64,000 nucleotides of DNA from Rhizobiaceae bacterium (GCA_028279875.1 JANQMU010000118.1:103180-167179), one strand, 5' to 3'; numbered from the stretch's first letter, positions 26,901-35,793 are shown. The notes: generated by a model not told the origin, from the letters alone. Numbers and translations: made by a program.

Positions 26901-28164
26901 GACGCAGCCGATGCTCGCTGACGACAAGCGGACAGAGACGTCCGATCGCTACGACGTCGAGGCCATCCGGCGCGATTTTCCAATCCTGTCGCGCACCGTC
27001 TACGACAAGCCGCTGGTGTATCTGGACAATGGGGCATCGGCGCAGAAGCCGCAGGCGGTCATCGATGCGGTAAGCCGGACCTACTCCAATGAATATGCCA
27101 ATGTGCATCGCGGCCTGCACTTTCTGTCGAACGCGGCGACCGACGCCTATGAGGCGGCCCGCGAGAAAGTGCGCCGGTTCATCAATGCCGGGTCGGCGGA
27201 CGAGGTGGTGTTCACCAAATCGACGACCGAGGCGATCAATACGGTCGCCTATGGCTACGGCATGCCGAAAATCGGCGAGGGCGACGAAATCGTGCTCAGC
27301 ATCATGGAGCACCATTCGAACATCGTACCCTGGCACTTCATCCGCGAGCGCCAGGGCGCCGTGATCAAATGGGTTCCCGTCGACGATGACGGCGTGTTCA
27401 GCATTGCCGATTTCGAAGCGCAGTTGACCGAGCGCACGCGGCTGATTGCGCTGACCCACATGTCCAACGTGCTCGGCACGGTCGTTCCGGTCAAGGAAGT
27501 CTGCCGCATCGCCCGTGAGCGCGGTATTCCAGTGCTGCTCGACGGCAGCCAGGCGGCCGTTCACATGCCGGTCGATGTCCGCGACATCGATTGCGACTGG
27601 TATGTCTTCACCGGACACAAGGTCTATGGGCCATCCGGAATCGGCGTGCTTTACGGCAAGGCGGCCATGCTGGAACAGATGCGGCCGTTCCAGGGCGGCG
27701 GCGAAATGATCCTCGACGTCAGCCAGGAGGCGGTCAGCTACAATGCGCCGCCGCACCGCTTCGAAGCCGGCACGCCGCCGATTGTGCAGGCCATCGGTCT
27801 GGGGGCCGCGCTGGATTACATGGAGCGCATCGGTCGCGACGCCATTGCCGCCCATGAGGCGGATCTGTGCGCCTATGCCCATGAAAAATTAAGTCAGATC
27901 AATGCGCTGCGTGTGTTTGGCACAGCGCCCGGCAAAGGCGCCATCGTGTCTTTTGAGCTTGAAGGCATCCATGCGCACGATATATCCATGGTAATCGACC
28001 GGTCCGGCGTCGCGGTGCGCGCGGGAACCCATTGTGCGCAGCCTCTGCTGCAGCGTTTTGGTGTGACATCGACCTGCCGGGCGTCTTTCGGTATGTATAA
28101 TACGCGTCATGAGGTGGATGTTCTTTATGATGCCCTGGTGAAAGCGCGCGCGTTTTTCGCCTGA
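26893..28164 (+). CDS. sufS: cysteine desulfurase SufS
   Basis: A group II cysteine desulfurase that feeds sulfur to the SufBCD scaffold. The 423-residue PLP enzyme has YLDNGASAQKPQ, the PLP lysine in FTGHKVYGPSGIG and the catalytic Cys in RAGTHCAQPLL, the short RxGHxC-type loop typical of SufS (here RAGTHC). The true start is ATG 26893, overlapping the sufD stop (ATGACTGA); the open frame extends upstream inside sufD but is not coding there. With the IscS-type gene at 20998 the cluster has two desulfurases. Confidence 0.96.
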   Translation: MTETQPMLADDKRTETSDRYDVEAIRRDFPILSRTVYDKPLVYLDNGASAQKPQAVIDAVSRTYSNEYANVHRGLHFLSNAATDAYEAAREKVRRFINAGSADEVVFTKSTTEAINTVAYGYGMPKIGEGDEIVLSIMEHHSNIVPWHFIRERQGAVIKWVPVDDDGVFSIADFEAQLTERTRLIALTHMSNVLGTVVPVKEVCRIARERGIPVLLDGSQAAVHMPVDVRDIDCDWYVFTGHKVYGPSGIGVLYGKAAMLEQMRPFQGGGEMILDVSQEAVSYNAPPHRFEAGTPPIVQAIGLGAALDYMERIGRDAIAAHEADLCAYAHEKLSQINALRVFGTAPGKGAIVSFELEGIHAHDISMVIDRSGVAVRAGTHCAQPLLQRFGVTSTCRASFGMYNTRHEVDVLYDALVKARAFFA

Positions 28165-28179
28165 CAGAGGAACAATGGA

Positions 28180-28569
28180 ATGGGTGCAATGAGTGAAGAA
28201 GTGATTGCAGAGCAGGCACCGAACTCAGCGACGTTCACCGCGTCCTCCATATCGCGGGACGAATTGGCGCGCATGACGGATGACATCATTGCCGCCATCA
28301 AGACTGTTTATGACCCGGAAATTCCGGCTGATATCTATGAACTCGGACTGATCTACCGGATCGATATCGAGGATGACCGGTCGATCAAGATCGACATGAC
28401 GCTGACCGCGCCGGGTTGTCCGGTGGCCGGCGAGATGCCCGGCTGGGTCGAAAACGCCGTGAGCGCGGTCGAGGGTGTTTCGGGGGTTCAGGTCAATATG
28501 ACCTTCGATCCGCCCTGGACGCCGGACAGAATGTCGGAAGAAGCGCAGATCGCGGTTGGCTGGTACTGA
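28180..28569 (+). CDS. SUF system DUF59 (MIP18-like, SufT-related) protein
   Basis: A 129-residue protein with a DUF59 domain: AAIKTVYDPEIPADIYELGLIY, LTAPGCPVAGEMPGWVENAV and the C-terminal TFDPPWTPDRMSEEAQ (each read in parts). It carries the family Cys in APGC. Bacterial homologues in suf operons (SufT) help cluster maturation or transfer. GAGG sits nine bases before ATG 28180; ATG 28189 is a close alternative. It follows sufS by 15 bases. Confidence 0.92.
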   Translation: MGAMSEEVIAEQAPNSATFTASSISRDELARMTDDIIAAIKTVYDPEIPADIYELGLIYRIDIEDDRSIKIDMTLTAPGCPVAGEMPGWVENAVSAVEGVSGVQVNMTFDPPWTPDRMSEEAQIAVGWY

Positions 28570-28678
28570 TTGAATTGGAGAGATTTTCCATTATCTTTCC
28601 CTTTTGAGTTAAGATTCATGGCGCAACGCGCCACAAACGGTGCAACGGGCCGCCGAAAGCACGTCTTGGAGAATGGAT

Positions 28679-29077
28679 ATGGGCCGATTTGAAGTCATGA
28701 CATTGACGGACAAAGCCGCCGAGCGTGTCAGGAGTCTCGTTGCTTCCGCCGACGAACCGGTGGCCGGGTTGCGCATCGGTATCAAGAAGGGCGGCTGCGC
28801 CGGCATGGAGTATACGGTGGATCTCGCCAAGGAAGCCGACGCCAAGGACGATCGCGTCGAAAAAGACGGAGCGACGGTGTTCGTTGCGCCGGAAGCGGTC
28901 CTGTTCCTTCTCGGGACTGAAATGGATTTCGAGACCACCAAACTGCGCTCCGGTTTTGTCTTCAACAACCCCAACCAGACATCGTCCTGCGGATGCGGCG
29001 AATCGGTCGAGTTGAAACCGGCCGATCTCAAGGCGCTTGCCGACAAGGGCGATCCGGTGGTCCGCACCACTCCCTGA
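28679..29077 (+). CDS. sufA: A-type Fe-S carrier (SufA/IscA/ErpA family)
   Basis: A 132-residue A-type carrier that receives clusters from SufBCD and passes them to apoproteins. The three cluster-binding cysteines are present: KKGGCAGMEY (about residue 42) and SSCGCGES (about 106-108). The start ATG 28679 has GGAG seven bases upstream; the frame is open to 28640 without family similarity. It closes the suf operon 109 bases after the DUF59 gene. Whether it is SufA or ErpA in function cannot be told from sequence alone. Confidence 0.93.
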   Translation: MGRFEVMTLTDKAAERVRSLVASADEPVAGLRIGIKKGGCAGMEYTVDLAKEADAKDDRVEKDGATVFVAPEAVLFLLGTEMDFETTKLRSGFVFNNPNQTSSCGCGESVELKPADLKALADKGDPVVRTTP

Positions 29078-29197
29078 TCGTCATCCTGACGCCATCGGTG
29101 GTTTTGCATTGCCGGCCTTCCGACAATAAGATCGATGCACAGCGGTTCGCCGTTCGCGGCCGCCTGTGTGTGGGATTCCGGCTCAACGGGTTCGGCA

Positions 29198-29707
29198 ATG
29201 ATGGAAATCCGCGATGCGACCTCGAGAGATTCGCAGGCTTTGGCGTCGATCGGAATCCGGTCCTGGGAAAGCGCGGTGGTCGGCTGGGGTGAAAACACCG
29301 AGGCCCTGCGCAGCAAGGCGCATGCGGCCTACCGGGATTTCTGCACCAATCAGTGGTCGAAAATCCTCATCGCGCATGATGGCAGCCTGACGTTCGGCTG
29401 GGGCGCGCGCGAGAAGCTGGACGACAATATCACCGACCTCTGGATTGATCCGGAGCATCAGGGGAAAGGCGCCGGGACATTGTTGCTGGCGACGATGGAA
29501 CGCCACATCGCCGAAGCCGGATTTACCGAATCGGTGCTTGAAACCCATGCGAAGAACGAGCCGGCCATCGGGTTTTACGAACGCTATGGCTACCGCGTGG
29601 TGTCGCTGGCGGTCGGCTATTCGAACAGTCTGGAACAGGATATACAGGTCGTCACCATGCGCCGGAGCCTGGACGATCTGTCGCCGGATAAACGGAAGAT
29701 ACCATGA
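29198..29707 (+). CDS. GNAT family N-acetyltransferase
   Basis: A 169-residue acetyl-CoA-dependent acetyltransferase. The acetyl-CoA site is clear: DLWIDPEHQGKGAGTLLLATME (motif A, read in parts, Q-x-x-G-x-G), followed by ETHAKNEPAIGFYERYGYRVV (motif B, read in parts). Acceptor is unknown. Start is ATG 29198 or the adjacent ATG 29201; the frame extends to 29135 without a conserved sequence. Its stop overlaps the mgsA start by four bases (ATGA), so the two are translationally coupled. Confidence 0.88.
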   Translation: MMEIRDATSRDSQALASIGIRSWESAVVGWGENTEALRSKAHAAYRDFCTNQWSKILIAHDGSLTFGWGAREKLDDNITDLWIDPEHQGKGAGTLLLATMERHIAEAGFTESVLETHAKNEPAIGFYERYGYRVVSLAVGYSNSLEQDIQVVTMRRSLDDLSPDKRKIP

Positions 29708-30075
29708 CAAAGACGATTGCGCTTGTCGCCCATGACGCCCGCAAGGATGCGCTGGTTGAATGGGTCGGCCGCCATATCAACCGGCTGGACGGAGTTGACA
29801 TAGTCGCAACCGGGACCACCGGCGGCAAGATCCTTCAGACCCATGAATCGCTGCGGATTGTCACCGTCAAAAGCGGGCCGCTCGGCGGCGATCAGCAGAT
29901 CGGCGCGATGATCGCCGACGGCAAGCTGGACGGGCTGGTGTTCTTTGTCGATCCGCTTTCGCCGATGCCCCACGATGTGGACATCAAGGCGTTGATGCGC
30001 CTTGCCGCCGTCTACGATCTGCCGTTGGCCACCAGCCCGAGCACGGCGGATGCGATTCTCGACTATCTCCTCTGA
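29704..30075 (+). CDS. mgsA: methylglyoxal synthase
   Basis: It converts dihydroxyacetone phosphate to methylglyoxal and phosphate, a bypass when phosphate is limiting. The 123-residue protein keeps the active residues: H10 (ALVAHDARK), the phosphate loop TGTTGGKI (37-44), catalytic D63 (GPLGGDQQIGA) and H90 (DPLSPMPHDVD). It shortens the E. coli N-terminus but is complete. Four-base overlap with the GNAT gene. Glyoxalase I (6479) would detoxify its product. Confidence 0.96.
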   Translation: MTKTIALVAHDARKDALVEWVGRHINRLDGVDIVATGTTGGKILQTHESLRIVTVKSGPLGGDQQIGAMIADGKLDGLVFFVDPLSPMPHDVDIKALMRLAAVYDLPLATSPSTADAILDYLL

Positions 30076-30156
30076 CGCACCCTAAAAAGCACTGCGCGCG
30101 GCTTGAATTCCTGATAGTCAACGGGTTCGAGTGCAAACGGACCGGATTCGGACGTC

Positions 30157-31572
30157 ATGAACGAGCAGAGCGCGCACGGCCCGACGGGCGAGGCGGAGGA
30201 AAGCGGCCCGGACATCTACGATGAAGACGGTGTCATCGACGGCGATTATGTCGCCCGTGTCGGCGCTGCGATCGCCGACCGGGATATCCTGTTCCTCAGG
30301 GATCTCGTCTCGACTCTGCACGAATCCGAACTGGGCGACCTGATCGTTTCGCTGCTGCCCGATCAGCGCCACGCGCTGGTCCGGCTGCTCGGCGACGATT
30401 TCGACTTTGCCGCCCTGACCGAGGTCGATGATGCAATCCGGCTGGATATCGTCGAAAGCCTGCCGAACGACAAGATCGCCGAAGCGCTGGGCGAGCTCGA
30501 TTCCGACGATGCCGTCTACATTCTGGAGGATATGGACGAAGAGGATCAAAAGGAGATCCTCGCCAAGCTGCCCTTTACCGAGCGTGTCCGGTTCAGGCGG
30601 TCGCTGGAATATCCGGAAAACACCGCCGGCCGGCGCATGCAGACCGAATTTGTAGCAGTGCCGCCATTCTGGAGCGTCGGGCAGACCATCGACTATATGC
30701 GCGAGGAGGACGATCTGCCGGACTCCTTTGCACAGATATTCGTCATCGACCCGACCTTTCGCCTGCTCGGTGCTGTCGATCTCGACCGGATCCTGCGCAG
30801 CCGGCGCGAAACCAGGATCGAAGACATCATGCACGACACCAGCCGGCCGGTTCCGGCGACCATGGATCAGGAGGAAGTGGCGCAGATGATGGGCCAGTAT
30901 GACCTGTTGTCGGCCGCGGTGGTCGATGAGAACGACCGGCTTGTCGGTGTGCTGACCATCGACGACGTCGTCGACGTCATCCAGGAGGAGGCCGAGGAGG
31001 ACATCAAAAGGCTCGGCGGCGTTGGCGACGAAGAACTGTCGGACGATGTCATCTCCACCGTGCGGTCACGTTTCCCGTGGCTGATGGTCAATCTGCTGAC
31101 CGCGGTCATTGCGTCCCTGGTCATCGGGATTTTCGATGGGACGATCGAACAGATGGTGGCGCTGGCCATCCTGATGCCGATCGTCGCGTCCATGGGCGGC
31201 AATGCGGGAACGCAGACCCTGACGGTCACCGTGCGGGCGCTGGCCACGCGCGATATCGACATCCACAATGCCGGCCGCGTGATCCGCAGGGAAGCGATGG
31301 TCGGCATTTTGAACGGGATGATCTTCGCCGTGGTGGTGGCGCTGCTGGCCTATGTCTGGTTCGGCAGCCAGCAACTCGGTCTGGTGATCGGCATGGCGAT
31401 GATCGTCAACATGATCGCGGCGGGCCTTGCCGGCATCCTGCTGCCGCTGCTGCTCGACAGGCTGGGCGTCGACCCGGCAATTGCCTCCTCGGTGTTTGTG
31501 ACCACCGTCACCGACGTCATCGGGTTCTTTGCCTTTCTCGGCCTTGCGGGCTGGTGGTTCGGCTTTCTATAG
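30157..31572 (+). CDS. mgtE: magnesium transporter MgtE
   Basis: A Mg2+ channel gated by cytoplasmic Mg2+. The 471-residue protein has the N domain (superhelical, about 25-150), two CBS domains (about 155-275, including RIEDIMHD and VVDENDRLVGVLTIDDVVD) and five C-terminal membrane helices (about 300-470) with the signature LMPIVASMGGNAGTQTL. It also has the pore Asp in TTVTDVIGFF. ATG 30157 is the start. No riboswitch-like leader is evident in the 81 bases before it. Confidence 0.96.
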   Translation: MNEQSAHGPTGEAEESGPDIYDEDGVIDGDYVARVGAAIADRDILFLRDLVSTLHESELGDLIVSLLPDQRHALVRLLGDDFDFAALTEVDDAIRLDIVESLPNDKIAEALGELDSDDAVYILEDMDEEDQKEILAKLPFTERVRFRRSLEYPENTAGRRMQTEFVAVPPFWSVGQTIDYMREEDDLPDSFAQIFVIDPTFRLLGAVDLDRILRSRRETRIEDIMHDTSRPVPATMDQEEVAQMMGQYDLLSAAVVDENDRLVGVLTIDDVVDVIQEEAEEDIKRLGGVGDEELSDDVISTVRSRFPWLMVNLLTAVIASLVIGIFDGTIEQMVALAILMPIVASMGGNAGTQTLTVTVRALATRDIDIHNAGRVIRREAMVGILNGMIFAVVVALLAYVWFGSQQLGLVIGMAMIVNMIAAGLAGILLPLLLDRLGVDPAIASSVFVTTVTDVIGFFAFLGLAGWWFGFL

Positions 31573-31635
31573 CATCCGGTGCGCCGCTTTGGGTGCAGGA
31601 ATAAGTAATTGCAAATTAAACAAAAAACGTGTTGA

Positions 31636-31663
31636 TTGACTTTTACGTAAGACATTTACTACA
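31636..31663 (+). promoter_or_regulatory. MerR-type promoter with spacer palindrome
   Basis: A -35 TTGACT (31636-31641) and a weak -10 TACTAC (31658-31663) are separated by 16 bases. The spacer contains the perfect eight-base palindrome TTACGTAA (31643-31650) within TTTTACGTAAGAC. MerR-family regulators characteristically bind in the -35/-10 spacer, so this is a likely autoregulatory operator for the gene that starts at 31673. Confidence 0.5.
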
Positions 31664-31672
31664 TAGAAGCGG

Positions 31673-32080
31673 ATGAAACGGCCGGGAATCGATGTGCATA
31701 AATTCTACACCATTACCGAGCTGACCCGTGAATTCGGCGTCTCGACGCGGACCTTGCGGTTCTATGAAGATGAGGGCCTCATTCATCCGGACCGCAGGGG
31801 CCGGACGCGGCTGTTCAAGGCTTCCGACAGACATTTGATCAAGGAGATCCTGCGCGGACGCCGCCTCGGTTTCACGATCGCGGAAATCCGCGAGATCATC
31901 GAGATCTACAAGGGGCCGCCGGGAGAACTGGGGCAATTGGAATTGATGATGAAACGTGTCGCGGAAAAGCGCGAACAGCTCCATCAAAAGCGCAAGGATA
32001 TCGAGGAAACGCTGGCCGAGCTCGACAATGTCGACGAAGCCTGCCTTGCGCGCCTTGCCGAATTGCGCGTTGGTACCTGA
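31673..32080 (+). CDS. MerR family transcriptional regulator
   Basis: A 135-residue regulator with a winged helix-turn-helix (YTITELTREFGVSTRTLRFYEDEGL, about 11-35, read in parts), a MerR linker helix and a C-terminal coiled coil (about 85-125). It has no multi-Cys metal site, only one Cys (EACLAR). The sequence resembles the LiuR-like group that controls branched-chain amino-acid breakdown in alpha- and gammaproteobacteria, but no liu genes are nearby, so the target is open. The ATG at 31673 has a poor ribosome site; GTG 31694 is possible. The region upstream is AT-rich with a spacer palindrome. Confidence 0.9.
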   Translation: MKRPGIDVHKFYTITELTREFGVSTRTLRFYEDEGLIHPDRRGRTRLFKASDRHLIKEILRGRRLGFTIAEIREIIEIYKGPPGELGQLELMMKRVAEKREQLHQKRKDIEETLAELDNVDEACLARLAELRVGT

Positions 32081-32098
32081 AGCCCAGCGAGCGGCGGC

Positions 32099-32566
32099 TC
32101 AGAGCCAGCGGCGGACGCGTCGGCAGTAGAATTCATACTCCGCGCCGAACCGGGCCAGCAGATGCTCCTCCTCGCGGCGGATACCGAGCGCGTATGTGGA
32201 GAGGCCGGTTATGACTGCAAATATCAGGAACCAGCTATTGGTGGTCGCGAGGCCAAGCCCCGCCAGCAACAGGGGCTGCGCCAGATAAATGGGGTTGCGG
32301 CTGATGGCGTATGGTCCGGTCGTGACCAGGTGGTCAGACCCGCGATGCGACAACACGGTTGTGCGGGCGGATATCAGCGTGAGGACCGCCCACGCCGACA
32401 GAAAGACGGCGGTGACGGCCAGCGCGGCGCCGAACAGGCGCAGCAATGCGCTATCGGGCAGGCCGGGCGTATAGAGCAGCCCTAGAAGGATCGACAACAG
32501 GATTGACGAGATGCTGATGATCGGCGGCCAGGGAACATTGTTCGGCTTGGCCCGGTAGGCGTTCAT
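32099..32566 (-). CDS. isoprenylcysteine methyltransferase (ICMT)/PEMT-like membrane protein
   Basis: A 155-residue integral membrane protein with about four hydrophobic helices and the ICMT/phospholipid-methyltransferase motif near the C-terminus: TGPYAISRNPIYLAQPLLLAG (read in parts) and RREEEHLLARFGAEYEFYCRRVRRWL (read in parts). Such proteins use S-adenosylmethionine; bacterial substrates are mostly unknown. Its ATG overlaps the stop of the upstream DUF1624 gene by four bases (32563-32566), so the two form an operon. Confidence 0.87.
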   Translation of the reverse strand: MNAYRAKPNNVPWPPIISISSILLSILLGLLYTPGLPDSALLRLFGAALAVTAVFLSAWAVLTLISARTTVLSHRGSDHLVTTGPYAISRNPIYLAQPLLLAGLGLATTNSWFLIFAVITGLSTYALGIRREEEHLLARFGAEYEFYCRRVRRWL

Positions 32567-33549
32567 TGCGAAGGCATTTCCTCTATGGCTTGCGACGTGC
32601 AGGCACGGGCGATTGCCTGAATGTCGGGTTGCGGCTGTCCGCGCATTGACTCGCTCATGACCCGGTCCAGCAGATCATCCTCTATCAGCCGGTTCATGGT
32701 GCAGGTGCAGAACCGGTCGCAAAATGTCCTGTCATTGTTCCGGGAACAGCTGTAATTGCAGCTGTTCATGAACGAAACCGTCGGATCGGGAGGGGATGCC
32801 GGCACGACCAGGCTGGCCGCGTAGACACCCGCTATCAGCACCGGTTGGTGGATCAGATAAACGGCAAGACTGTGGCGGCCGGCGAATGTCAGCCCGGAAT
32901 TCACCGGGCCGGTGCCGCGGTAGATTGACGCAAGGGGCGGAAGCAGACCCCGTGCGACCGCGAATCTCGCCGCGGCCATGCCGAGCAGCACCGCGCCGAA
33001 CCACGGAAAGATCGGAACGTAATCGTTGGACTGGACAGTTTCGGTGGACAGGCCCAGCCACAGAAGGGTCGGCCGATCGAACCATGGTGCCGCCAGATCC
33101 GGTGCGAAGATGATGATCGCCAGACCGGTCGATGCGCTGACGATGGCGGGCGCCCTGATGAAAGCCAGTCCGAGGACCGTAGCGGCCGCAATGCAATGCA
33201 AAATGCCGAAAAAGATATAGCGATCGGGCGTCGCCAGCCGGCTTGCCAGCGTGATGAGTGCCGCGGCCGCGACGATCATCCCGAGCCGTCTGAGAAACGG
33301 CCGCCAGCAGATCTGGCGGCCATGGGCCAGAACCAGGCTGAATCCGACCAGAAAGAGGAAACTGCCGGCAATGGCGCGGGCAAAGATCCGCCAGCCGCCG
33401 ACAGCCGTCATGCCCGGTGGTGCGTAGCCGAAAAACTCCAGGTCCCAGGCAAAATGATAGACCGCCATGGCCACAAGCGCGGCGCCGCGCGCTGCGTCAA
33501 TGAGCGCGATGCGGCCTCCGGATCGGCCGGTCCCGGCTGTTGCCGTCAT
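32563..33549 (-). CDS. DUF1624 (heparan-alpha-glucosaminide acetyltransferase-like) membrane protein
   Basis: A 328-residue multi-pass protein of the DUF1624 group. The signature RIALIDAARGAALVAMAVYHFAWDLEFFGY (read in parts) starts near residue 13, followed by about eight or nine membrane helices; HSLAVYLIHQPVL is conserved near the end. Family members are predicted acyltransferases for membrane or surface sugars. The C-terminal 70 residues are unusual: a cysteine cluster C-x3-C-x8-C-x3-C-x-C (about residues 267-286) before a charged tail. I used ATG 33549; the frame can start at TTG 33579. It is coupled to the ICMT-like gene. Confidence 0.85.
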   Translation of the reverse strand: MTATAGTGRSGGRIALIDAARGAALVAMAVYHFAWDLEFFGYAPPGMTAVGGWRIFARAIAGSFLFLVGFSLVLAHGRQICWRPFLRRLGMIVAAAALITLASRLATPDRYIFFGILHCIAAATVLGLAFIRAPAIVSASTGLAIIIFAPDLAAPWFDRPTLLWLGLSTETVQSNDYVPIFPWFGAVLLGMAAARFAVARGLLPPLASIYRGTGPVNSGLTFAGRHSLAVYLIHQPVLIAGVYAASLVVPASPPDPTVSFMNSCNYSCSRNNDRTFCDRFCTCTMNRLIEDDLLDRVMSESMRGQPQPDIQAIARACTSQAIEEMPSQ

Positions 33550-34109
33550 GGATTTGCGGGCCGGCGCGTGGTCACGCAAAGGCCCGATCGGGCGGGCACG
33601 ACGGGGAATGTGGTGTGGGCGAGGGTAACGTTCTGCATCGGCTGCACGCGTGAATCCGGATTATGTTTGAAGGCCGCGACGGGCAGCCGGCGCGCGATCA
33701 TGCCGCGTCGCGTTCGTTTAATCCAGCAATGTTTGCTGTGGCGCGAACGGACGTCGGGCCCCGAGCGGGAGTCGTCGCTGTCTTGCGTGCGATTGCCGTG
33801 ATCGCACGGCCGGCCGGGTGTCAAATGCGGATCGAATCGATGATCGGACCGGTCAGGGCAAACGGGTCGTTGGTTGCGGGCCAGACATTGCGGCGAAATT
33901 GCGAGAATATTTTTCCCCAGAAGCCTGGTCTTTAAATTGTTGAAAAGCTTTACACCTTTCACGCTGCTGCCGGCGGCAGGCCCCGGCGGTGTCACAGAAC
34001 GGTCACTTTGCGGTTGCGGAGGTCTGCTGATTCGAGTAGAAACCGCGGCTACCACATGGCGGGAAGACAATCGCCGGTGGCAGGGTTTGGGGCATTCATC
34101 GGAGCCAAT
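33550..34109. other. 560-base stretch without a recognised gene
   Basis: Several open frames cross this region (for example 33546-34070 minus, 33663-33935 plus), but none has a family-like sequence, ribosome site or coding-like composition I can support. It holds an AT-rich patch (about 33890-33960) and a short G+C hairpin CTGCC-GGC-GGCAG (about 33965-33980). It probably contains the promoter of the small gene at 34110. No tRNA or known RNA was recognised. Confidence 0.4.
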
Positions 34110-34211
34110 ATGGAAGACACCGTTGGGAAATCCTGCTGGGGCATTACCGCCCGTGCAGTGATCGGTTTTATGGGACTGCTGGCATTAATTTATCTTTTCG
34201 GCGGAATATAG
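34110..34211 (+). CDS. probable 33-residue single-helix membrane peptide
   Basis: A short frame starting ATG 34110 with GGAG five bases upstream and ending TAG 34209-34211. The product starts MEDTVGKSCWGITARAVIG and then has a hydrophobic stretch FMGLLALIYLFGGI that fits one membrane helix. A rho-independent-type terminator follows 30 bases after the stop (34241-34275), which supports a short transcription unit. No family was recognised. The case rests on the ribosome site, helix and terminator. Confidence 0.45.
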   Translation: MEDTVGKSCWGITARAVIGFMGLLALIYLFGGI

Positions 34212-34240
34212 TCCGAAACTCCAGTTTGACATCAGACGAG

Positions 34241-34275
34241 ACAGCGTGGGACGATCTCCCGCGCTGTTTTGTTTT
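34241..34275 (+). terminator. intrinsic terminator after the small membrane gene
   Basis: ACAGCGTGGGA (34241-34251) pairs with TCCCGCGCTGT (34256-34266), eleven base pairs with one G-U, a four-base loop, followed by TTTGTTTT. It is oriented for plus-strand transcription, ending the unit upstream of sdaA. Confidence 0.75.
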
Positions 34276-34392
34276 GGGAACCCGGTCCGGATAACGACAT
34301 GTCGCGCTCAAGGAAGCCCATGTCGGTCGGCAGGCGCAATTCGGCCCGTTTGATGTGTAGATTGAGGCCGGTTTCAGCGGGGCGTGCGGGCG

Positions 34393-35793
34393 ATGTTTCT
34401 TTCCGTATTCGATGTGTTCAAAATCGGCGTTGGTCCGTCCAGTTCCCATACGATGGGGCCGATGGTTGCCGCCAACCGGTTTCTCGATGAAATTCTCAAC
34501 GGCGAATGGCCGAGGCCGGCGGAATACAGGGTCTCGCGACTAAGGGTCAGCCTGCACGGTTCGCTTGCTTTCACCGGGATTGGGCATGGCACCGGCCGCG
34601 CGGTGATTCTCGGCCTGGTGGGACATTTACCGCATACCGTCGATCCGGATGCCATGGACAGCATCATCGACCGGGTTGAAGCGGACAAGACGGTCTCGCC
34701 CGAGGGGCATGGTGACTATGATTTCGACCCCGATGAGGATCTGATCTTCGACCGGACCCAGCCATTGCCGGGCCACGCCAACGGAATGGTGTTCAGCGCC
34801 TATGATGCGGACGAACGGCTGCTGCTGCGCCGCGTCTACTATTCGATCGGCGGCGGATTCGTGGTTACCGATCTTGAGCTCGAAGCGCTGAAAACGACCG
34901 CTGCGTCCGCCGATGAATCCAGAGTGCCTTTTCCGTTTCACAATGCTGCCGAAATGCTCGACATGTCGAGCCGTTCGGGACTGGGCATTGCCGAGATGAA
35001 GCGGGCCAATGAGGAACTGCATCTGTCCCGTCCGGAAATCGACCGGCGTCTCGACGAGATCTGGAACGCCATGACTGGATGTATCGACCGTGGCCTGACC
35101 GGCGAGGGCGTCATGCCGGGCGGCCTCAATGTGCGTCGCCGGGCGCGGGCGATGCACGAAAAGCTGCGGGAGGAGTGGAAACAGAACAAGTCGAATCCGC
35201 TGCTGGCGAATGACTGGCTGAGCGTCTATGCCATGGCGGTCAACGAGGAGAACGCCGCCGGCGGACGCATCGTGACCGCGCCCACAAACGGGGCGGCGGG
35301 CGTCATCCCCGCGACCATCCGTTATTACACGCAGTTCCATGATGGCGCGGACACCGAAGGCGTGCGCGATTTTCTCCTGACGGCTGCCGCGATCGGCGGC
35401 ATCATCAAGCACAATGCCTCCATTTCAGGCGCCGAGGTCGGCTGCCAGGGGGAGGTGGGGTCGGCATCGGCGATGGCCGCGGCCGGACTGACGGCCGTTC
35501 TCGGCGGCACGCCAGAGCAGATCGAAAACGCGGCGGAAATCGCGCTCGAACACCATCTGGGCATGACATGCGATCCGGTCGGCGGACTGGTGCAGGTTCC
35601 CTGTATCGAGCGCAACGCGCTCGGCGCCGTCAAGGCGGTAACGGCCGCGTCGCTCGCCCTCAAGGGCGACGGCACGCATTTCGTGCCGCTGGATGCGTGT
35701 ATCGAAACCATGCGGCAAACCGGGCTCGACATGAATCAGCGCTACAAGGAAACCAGCGAGGGCGGGCTGGCGGTCAATGTTGTCGAGTGCTGA
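34393..35793 (+). CDS. sdaA: L-serine dehydratase (4Fe-4S type)
   Basis: It deaminates L-serine to pyruvate and ammonia using a 4Fe-4S cluster. The 466-residue single-chain form combines the beta-like N-terminal domain (SVFDVFKIGVGPSSSHTMGP, start; read in parts) and the alpha domain (TAPTNGAAGVIPATIRYY, ISGAEVGCQGEVGSASAM, MTCDPVGGLVQVPCIERN) with the cluster cysteines. I chose ATG 34393 because the family starts MFLSVFDVFK; GTG 34384 is also open. It depends on the Fe-S assembly genes earlier in the window. Confidence 0.95.
   Translation: MFLSVFDVFKIGVGPSSSHTMGPMVAANRFLDEILNGEWPRPAEYRVSRLRVSLHGSLAFTGIGHGTGRAVILGLVGHLPHTVDPDAMDSIIDRVEADKTVSPEGHGDYDFDPDEDLIFDRTQPLPGHANGMVFSAYDADERLLLRRVYYSIGGGFVVTDLELEALKTTAASADESRVPFPFHNAAEMLDMSSRSGLGIAEMKRANEELHLSRPEIDRRLDEIWNAMTGCIDRGLTGEGVMPGGLNVRRRARAMHEKLREEWKQNKSNPLLANDWLSVYAMAVNEENAAGGRIVTAPTNGAAGVIPATIRYYTQFHDGADTEGVRDFLLTAAAIGGIIKHNASISGAEVGCQGEVGSASAMAAAGLTAVLGGTPEQIENAAEIALEHHLGMTCDPVGGLVQVPCIERNALGAVKAVTAASLALKGDGTHFVPLDACIETMRQTGLDMNQRYKETSEGGLAVNVVEC

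Noticed and set aside
33663..33935. 90-residue open frame in the gap after the DUF1624 gene
   Set aside because: No ribosome site, no family sequence, and overlapping frames on both strands are equally open.
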